Source: Pogonophryne albipinna
Taxonomy: Eukaryota; Chordata; Actinopteri; Perciformes; Artedidraconidae
Assembly (NCBI GenBank): GCA_028583405.1
Contig: CM053246.1
Span: forward strand, 8,879,867-8,943,866
Direction: 5' to 3'
Length of the DNA stretch: 64,000 nucleotides
Part shown: one piece after another, positions 58,571 to 64,000 of the stretch
How the letters are laid out: every line of letters begins with the position of its first letter
Numbering within the stretch: the first letter of the stretch is position 1
The notes under the pieces: model-generated
What the model saw: the letters and a program-made list of their open reading frames with translations, nothing else
Database searches by the model: none
What the model was told of the DNA's origin: nothing
Translations under genes and position numbers: made by a program

Positions 58571-59039
58571 AGAAAAAAGAAAGACAAGCCAATCTCTAGA
58601 AGTGCTATAGCATACTGTCTCAGCATATTTAACATGTGGGAGTTGTTAGAAAAGAACTCTGCAATCCAACAAGTCCTCCAACTCATACGACCAAATGGGC
58701 CGATTGTTCAAGCCCTTATTACAACCAAATATGTTGTTTGTTCAAGCGCTTAATACGTCCTATAATTACGTTTTAAAGTGTTCGCCCTCTAGTGCTCCCT
58801 TTGAATGCAAACGTTACAGATGGTCGTTCATTCACAAATAACCCTCTCTGTAAAATCCTAAATTGTAGGATAGTTTGGCCATTAAAACGCTTTTTGATTA
58901 GATTTCTAGCGAGAAGTGTATATTGTACATTTAGAATCCATGTCCAGTCGATATGTAGGATCTATAGTTTGATAGATATTACGAAGATGATTTGAGGTAT
59001 GCGGCAGCCTCCATGTAAAGTTACGGGTTGAAAACAGTA
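58571..59039. other. Nothing firmly recognised
   Basis: May include the outer left part of the element at 59.0-61.3 kb (GTTCAAGCCCTTATTACAACC and a related GTTCAAGCGCTTAATACGTCC), but no partner is in the window. Confidence 0.35.
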
Positions 59040-61289
59040 TTTCCGGTCTCAACGTTTTCATAATAAAACCAATGATCAAATGATTTAACAGTGATATCTG
59101 CAGTACTCATCCACTAAAAAACATCAGTTTATCCTTGTTAATTATACGACATTTATTGGTTTAAATTGTGTACAATGCTTTTGTGTTTTTCCCATAGGTT
59201 TTTCTCTTTCAATTCTGAGAGCCACCTTTCTTTTTTCAGAGGTTTTGATAGGCTAAAACATCGATTGTTTTAGCCGCAATGCATGTCGGGATATGGTGTT
59301 TATATGATATGAAATCGGAAAAACATTTTTTTAAATAAAATAATACTTTATTCCGAGTGTTCTTGCCTTTCCTCTTTGGAAGTCATCACATAACGGCATT
59401 GTAATACACGGTTCGGCTGCATTAAATATTACATATCTGCCGTAGATATTTATTTATAGAGCCCTGATCAGAAGACCTTTTGACAAACTGTAAGAAATGC
59501 CGCCAAAACTGAATACGTGACGTGGATCATAAATATATTAGCAATTAAAAAACATCTTCCATTTCTCTTCACACAATACGTCTCCTTGCAGTATCAACAC
59601 TAATTCGGCTGACTTTTATATTTGATCCAATTGGTAGATAGGCTATATTTACACCATAACGGTGCACAGCTGATAGAAAGGGATTTTTTTGTAGTTTTTA
59701 AAGATATTATTTACTACCTTTCCAACTCCTCATGCAGTTGACTGTTACAGGTCTATACAGGTTCATGGTACAATGCATAAGCTTCAAATCGAGAGACTGA
59801 AACTGTATTTTCCTTTACCGTTCTGTTTTAATTTCACAATAAAGTTAATAGTCATATTATGTTTGATATTATTATGTTTTATTAACTACACCACTGGTTT
59901 TTAACCCGCACCGCCTAGTGGTTAAAGCACGTTATTGAATGTTGTTGTTGAATATAGTTTTATTTGATGAAAACATTTAAATATTAAGAGTAGCCTACAT
60001 ACAAAATAGGGGGAAAGTAGAAGGCATGATAGAAATATAGAATAGAAAATATCAAGAAGATACTGCAGTGATCTCTACAATAAAACAGTTTAGTGCAGGA
60101 CGTCCAAAGAACAGGAGGATGTGCAAAACAGAAAAACTAATAAGGCTTTATTTAAACATTAAAGAATACTTTAGGTTAAGGTCTTCTTTTGAATAAGAAA
60201 AAAACGTTGGGGTTATCCACAGATAAATATGAAGTCTGACAAAGTACTTAACGTCCAATATATTGCATAGTTTATTTTGGCACTTGACAATCACCTTCCC
60301 TGAATTTGACTCAGGTGTAACTAAAGTCTGATTTAAGGGTTGTTTATATTTCACATCATTAATCAGAATCTGCAAAGTAACTAAATAAATGTAGTGGAGT
60401 AAAAATACCAGGTTAACCTCTGAATTGTAGTGGAGTAGAACAAAGTAGTATGCTGCTGTAACAAAAACATTTCCCAACTTGGGATCAATAAAGTATGTCT
60501 TATCTTATCTTAAGATGATCGATGGCTACTGCCATATTTGCTAAATGTGCATCTGAACCTTGACAAGTGCATGTTTCAGGCTTATCAATGAACAACAGGA
60601 GGGGTCACAGACATAAGACCCGCTGTTAAATAAAGCTCTTCTGATCTTAGGTGTCATGTGGGTATATTAATTCACCCATTTATTAATTATATGTTTTAAA
60701 TTTGATAACACCACTGTGTTTCCTATCCCCTAAACCTCCAGGGTGTACACAGTTTAATACTGGCAACTTCTAATTGTGGGAAATACGAAAATGTCTTATA
60801 AAGAGACGTGCCATAGAACATGTTGCAGAAACACACAATAGCCAGCATGTGTAGTTCTGGGGGGTTCCTGGAGCCGGGGGCTGGACCCGTCCAATTCCAA
60901 TTTTGGAAAGTCTGTCGTGGTTCCATTCCATTTCATAGAGCTGTGACGCTCAGCGTAACCTTGTCGCACTGCCACTCCAACATCCAATCACAGGGCTTGA
61001 TGACTAATCACGGGGTTTGTAAAGCAAGGCGGATGTTGTAGTCCCAAACGATAGCAGGGGATTCTGGGTAGTGTAGTGTCTTCGGAAACTGTAGTGTCTT
61101 AACTCCGAAAAAACTATTTGTTTCTCTGAATCGAAGGGGGAAACACAAAAGCATTATACACAATTTAAACCAATCAATGTTGTGTAATTAACAAGGATAA
61201 ACTGATGTTTTTGAGTTGATGAGTAATGCAGATATCACTGTGTCATGTCTCGGAAACTTATTATGAAAGTGTATTCTTTATATTAGTTG
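59040..61289 (-). mobile_element. Copy B: same core as 4.9-8.4 kb element, different inverted arms
   Basis: The interior (about 59275-61110) is the inverted counterpart of 5390-7520, from GCCGCAATGCATGTCGGGAT to AGGGGATTCTGGGTAGTGTA. Arms are inverted to each other: left about 59085-59210 (CAGTGATATCTGCAGTACTC, AAACATCAGTTTATCCTTG, TTTAAATTGTGTACAATGC) and right about 61139-61253. Those arms do not match the arms of copy A. The right side is cut by the gypsy LTR at 61290. No coding frame. Confidence 0.7.
60457..60650 (+). mobile_element. LINE 3' tail inserted in copy B
   Basis: AACTTGGGATCAATAAAGTA followed by TGTCTTATCTTATCTTA is a common fish LINE 3' end. The roughly 190 bp here have no counterpart at the equivalent place in copy A. 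Confidence 0.6.
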
Positions 61290-61639
61290 TGTCATGTCCC
61301 TTTGTTCTGTGCCCTCTGTCTTATTGTGAAAAGTAATTCTCCCTCTCGTTTCAGGACTCCATGCTCCCCGCCCCTATGTGTCCACCTGTGTCCCTCACCT
61401 TGTGTATATATTGTTTTAGTTCCCACCTGTCCAGTGCCAGTTCGTTATCATTCATGACTACATTCAAGCCTGCTCCATGGTCGTATTCCATTTTCATGCT
61501 CCTGATGATTGCTATTAGTTTTTCCCTCGAAAGAGTGATTTTGTGTTTCCCTGTTTTGTTACTGTGCTAAATCCAGTAAAGTCTTTATTTTTGAATAGCA
61601 CCTGAGTCTGAGTTGTGTATTTGAGTTCACCCCTTGACA
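61290..61639 (+). repeat. Gypsy 5' LTR
   Basis: 350 bp, TGTCATGTCC to CCCCTTGACA. Contains CACCTGTGTCCCTCACC, a TATATA box (about 61404) and an AGTAAAGTCTTTATTTTTG 3' processing region. The identity of the second LTR cannot be checked in this window. Confidence 0.85.
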
Positions 61640-61658
61640 GTACGAACTGGCCATTAAA

Positions 61659-62674
61659 ATGAACTCAGCCGACTCAGACCAGCTAAAGAACGCCATCCAC
61701 TCTCAGGGCCAACGTCTTGGGCAACAAGAAGAGCAGATGGCCCCCATACAGCACAGAGTGCAGCACCTAACCACCAGCCAGGCAGAACTACAATCATCGG
61801 TGACAACCCAGGTGAATCTGCTGGCAGCTGAGGTCCAGCATGTGCTCACTCACCTGCAGGCTGCTTCTCCTCCCACGACTCCTCCGGTCCCAGCGGTGAC
61901 CGGATCCGACCCCAACCCGGCGACTGGGCCGCACATCTCGTCCATGCGTCTGGCTCCACCCGAAACATTTTCCGGGGACTCGGAAGGCTGCCGGCCATTC
62001 ATCGTACAGTGTGAGTTACACTATTGACACCAACCGGCTGCATTTCCCACGGATTACTCCAAAGTGGCTTTCATGATCTCCCATCTCACCGGCCGAGCAG
62101 CAGCGTGGGCTACGGCAGAGTGGTCCCGAGGCTCTGGCCGACTTCATAGACACCATGAGAAAGACTTTCGATCAAACCACTCCGGGCAGAGAAGCAGCTC
62201 GGGCTCTGATCAAGCTGCGGCAGAATCAGCGTAGTGTGGCTGACTATGCTATTGAGTTCAGGACCATTGCAGCAGACAGCGGCTGGAACTCCAGCTGCAC
62301 TGTTCGACGCATTCATCAGCGGTCTCTCGGATCCCCTACAAGACCAGCTGGCGCCACTTGATCTGCCCACTGACTTGGACTCCGTCATATCCATGGCAAT
62401 AAGAATAGATAATCGTTTGGCGGAGAGGAGAAGGGATACATTCAAGGCTGCGGTTGGTCCGCCACTCCAGAGGAGGCGCTCGCCGCCGAATACCACTTCT
62501 TCTTGGAGGCCCCGTCACCACTCACCACCCGTGGAGGAGCGAATGCAGTTGGGCCGCGCCAAGCTTTCTATGGCAGAACGTCAGTGTCGATTCAAGGAAG
62601 GCCTGTGTTTTTACTGCGGTCAGCACGGTCATCCACAAGTGGCTTGCCCGGTAAAAGAGGAGGCTCACCAATAA
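61659..62674 (+). pseudogene. Gypsy gag with frameshifts
   Basis: Starts ATG at 61659, 19 bases past the LTR. The N-terminus is a coiled-coil-like Gln/Glu-rich stretch (QGQRLGQQEEQMAPIQHRVQ). Then a proline-rich link and MRLAPPETFSGDSEGCRPFI, the start of the capsid-like domain found in sushi-group gypsy elements and their domesticated relatives (PEG10/RTL family). A TGA at 62025-62027 stops the frame. Capsid sequence continues past it ([20 protein letters not shown]), changes frame near 62150 ([30 protein letters not shown]) and again near 62290 (ALFDAFISGLSDPLQDQL). The end has a zinc knuckle, CFYCGQHGHPQVAC (C-x2-C-x4-H-x4-C). Confidence 0.85.
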
Positions 62675-62711
62675 AGAGGAGGATGTTGGTGAGCCGAATC
62701 TCTGCCTCTGA

Positions 62712-63410
62712 CTTTCCTCCTCACACCTTGACAACATTTTTACACATGGTGCTCTTGTTGATTCAGGGGCAGACGCAAGTCTAATGGATTGGGGTTTAGT
62801 AAACGGAATGAACATAAAAACTAAACCTCTACCCCAGCCTCTTGAAGCCAGTGCTCTCGATGGGCGGCTGTTATTCAAAGTGACTCACCAAACTGAGCCT
62901 TTAGAAATAAGGTGTAATGATAACCATCACGAGACAATGTCATTTCATCTTTTTAACTCGGCTCAACATCCCCTCATTTTGGGGTTTCCCTGGCTGAAAC
63001 TTCATAACCCTCACATACATTGGCACTCTGGGTGGGTGGAGGGGTGGGGAAATAATTGCATTGATCACTGTTTAAAGCAGGTAGCGGAGATTGACAGGAG
63101 ATGCAACACTGGGAGTTTTAGGCAGGAAACAGACCCAAAAATAGATCTTCCTGAAGTTCTTTCAGTTCCTTCCTGCTACCACGATCTCAGTGAAGTTTTT
63201 AGTAAATCCAAGGCTCTGGCTCTTCCTCCTCACCGTCCCTATGACTGTGCTATTGACTTGATTGCTGGGGCTTCCATTCCCAAAGGTCGATTATATGCAA
63301 TTTCAGGACCTGAGAAAGAGGCCATGAAGGACTATATTGATGCCTCCCTCAAAACAGGGCTTATTCTCCCTTCCTCATCCCCAGCAGGTGCAGGTTTTTT
63401 TTTTTTGGCA
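62712..63410 (+). pseudogene. Gypsy protease and start of reverse transcriptase
   Basis: Opens after a TGA at 62709. The aspartic protease active site is GALVDSGADASLMD (about 62748-62786); the later ILGFPWLKLHNPHIHW (about 62970-63025) is the characteristic end of the gypsy protease. Linker, then EVFSKSKALALPPHRPYDCA, IDLIAGASIPKGRLYAIS and the first reverse transcriptase part ([20 protein letters not shown]). The frame is lost in a T run at about 63396-63406. Confidence 0.85.
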
Positions 63411-64000
63411 AAAAGGATGGGTCTCTTAGGCCCTTTATTGACTACACACCTCTCAGTGACATTACTGTTAAAAACCGGTACCCCCTCCCTCTCATCTCGT
63501 CTGCTTTCGAGCAGCTTCAGGATGCCAAGGTGTTCACCAAGTTAGACCTGTGTAATGCATATCATTTGGTCAGGATCAGGGAGGGCGATGAATGGAAGAC
63601 GGGGTTTAACACACCTTCAGGCCACTATGAATACCTTGTCATGCCGTTTGGACTGTCAAACACTCCTGCAGTTTTTCAGGCTTTGATTAACGATGTGTTG
63701 AGAGAGTTTCTAAACGTTTTTTTTTTTGTCTATCTGGACGACATCCTGATCTACTCTCCTGACCTTGACACCCACAAACAACATGTCCGCCAGGTTCTAA
63801 AAAAACTGCACCAAAATATGTTGTTTGTCAAAGCCGAAAAGTGCGAGTTTCATGCCGAGACAGTTACTTTTTTGGGCTTCATCATCTCCTCAGGTCAGGT
63901 TAAGATGGACCCAGCGAAGGTTAGCGCAGTAACCAGCTGGCCTACCCCTGACTCTTGTAAGAAAGTGCAGTCGTTTTTAGGCTTTGCTAATTTTTACAGG
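63410..64000 (+). pseudogene. Gypsy reverse transcriptase, continued
   Basis: 197 codons open to the window end in a frame different from the preceding segment. Landmarks: [27 protein letters not shown] (motif A), [16 protein letters not shown] (motif B), [11 protein letters not shown] (motif C, both aspartates present), [14 protein letters not shown] and [10 protein letters not shown]. An 11-T run (63717-63727) sits in motif C without breaking the frame. The catalytic residues appear intact; the copy is defective only through the upstream frame breaks. Confidence 0.9.

Larger units (their letters stand above)
61290..64000 (+). mobile_element. Ty3/gypsy LTR retrotransposon, 5' part, cut by window end
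   Basis: 5' LTR (61290-61639), leader GTACGAACTGGCCA, gag, protease and reverse transcriptase in gypsy order. RNase H, integrase and the 3' LTR should lie beyond 64000. Gag and pol carry frameshifts and a stop, so this copy is defective. It interrupts copy B of the arm-and-core element. Confidence 0.9.

Overview
The window looks like teleost (ray-finned fish) genomic DNA. The evidence is its mobile elements: a Rex3/RTE-type LINE, a DIRS tyrosine-recombinase retrotransposon, L2- and CR1/Rex1-like LINEs, a Ty3/gypsy element, a pogo-like element with a Brinker-type DNA-binding domain, and many short hAT and TTAA-flanked elements, set in AT-rich DNA with long CA microsatellites. I could not identify any exon of an ordinary host gene. 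The single-copy-looking DNA between the elements has only short chance reading frames, so this is best read as intergenic or deep intronic sequence. The species cannot be told from the window.

Layout. 1-9 kb: a CGGBP1/hAT-like zinc-finger reading frame (minus strand), a fragment of a TTAA element, a GC-rich inverted-repeat element, and a 3.6-kb non-coding element with 447-bp inverted arms (4854-8432). 9-15 kb: a tRNA-like SINE head, an LTR remnant, a 40-bp tandem repeat and a hAT derivative (11485-12360, target duplication GTTTACAG). 15.2-18.7 kb: a minus-strand Rex3/RTE LINE split by an LTR-like insertion. 22.1-23.6 kb: a hAT element inside a TTAA element. 25.4-29.4 kb: a LINE broken by hAT-type elements, one of which carries another. 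31.7-32.3 kb: a TTAA element. 33.0-36.1 kb: a non-autonomous LTR retrotransposon whose reading frame is mostly tandem repeats. 38.3-38.8 kb: a Tol2-like hAT derivative. 45.1-47.1 kb: a three-level nest (hAT in LINE in TTAA element). 47.7-54.7 kb: a structurally complete DIRS element with an L2 LINE in its gag. 55.2-56.5 kb: an internally deleted pogo-like element. 59.0-61.3 kb: a second copy, inverted, of the core of the 4.9-8.4 kb element but with different arms. 61.3-64.0 kb: a Ty3/gypsy element that runs off the window.

How the pieces relate. Autonomous-type elements (RTE, L2, CR1-like, DIRS, gypsy, pogo) are all damaged by stops, frameshifts or deletions. The short elements have lost most coding capacity but keep clean ends and target duplications. 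The non-autonomous LTR element shares its 14-nt post-LTR leader with the gypsy element 25 kb away, which suggests mobilisation in trans. Insertions inside insertions give a relative order of events. The most unusual items are the repeat-built LTR element (33-36 kb) and the pair of elements that share a core but have different arms.
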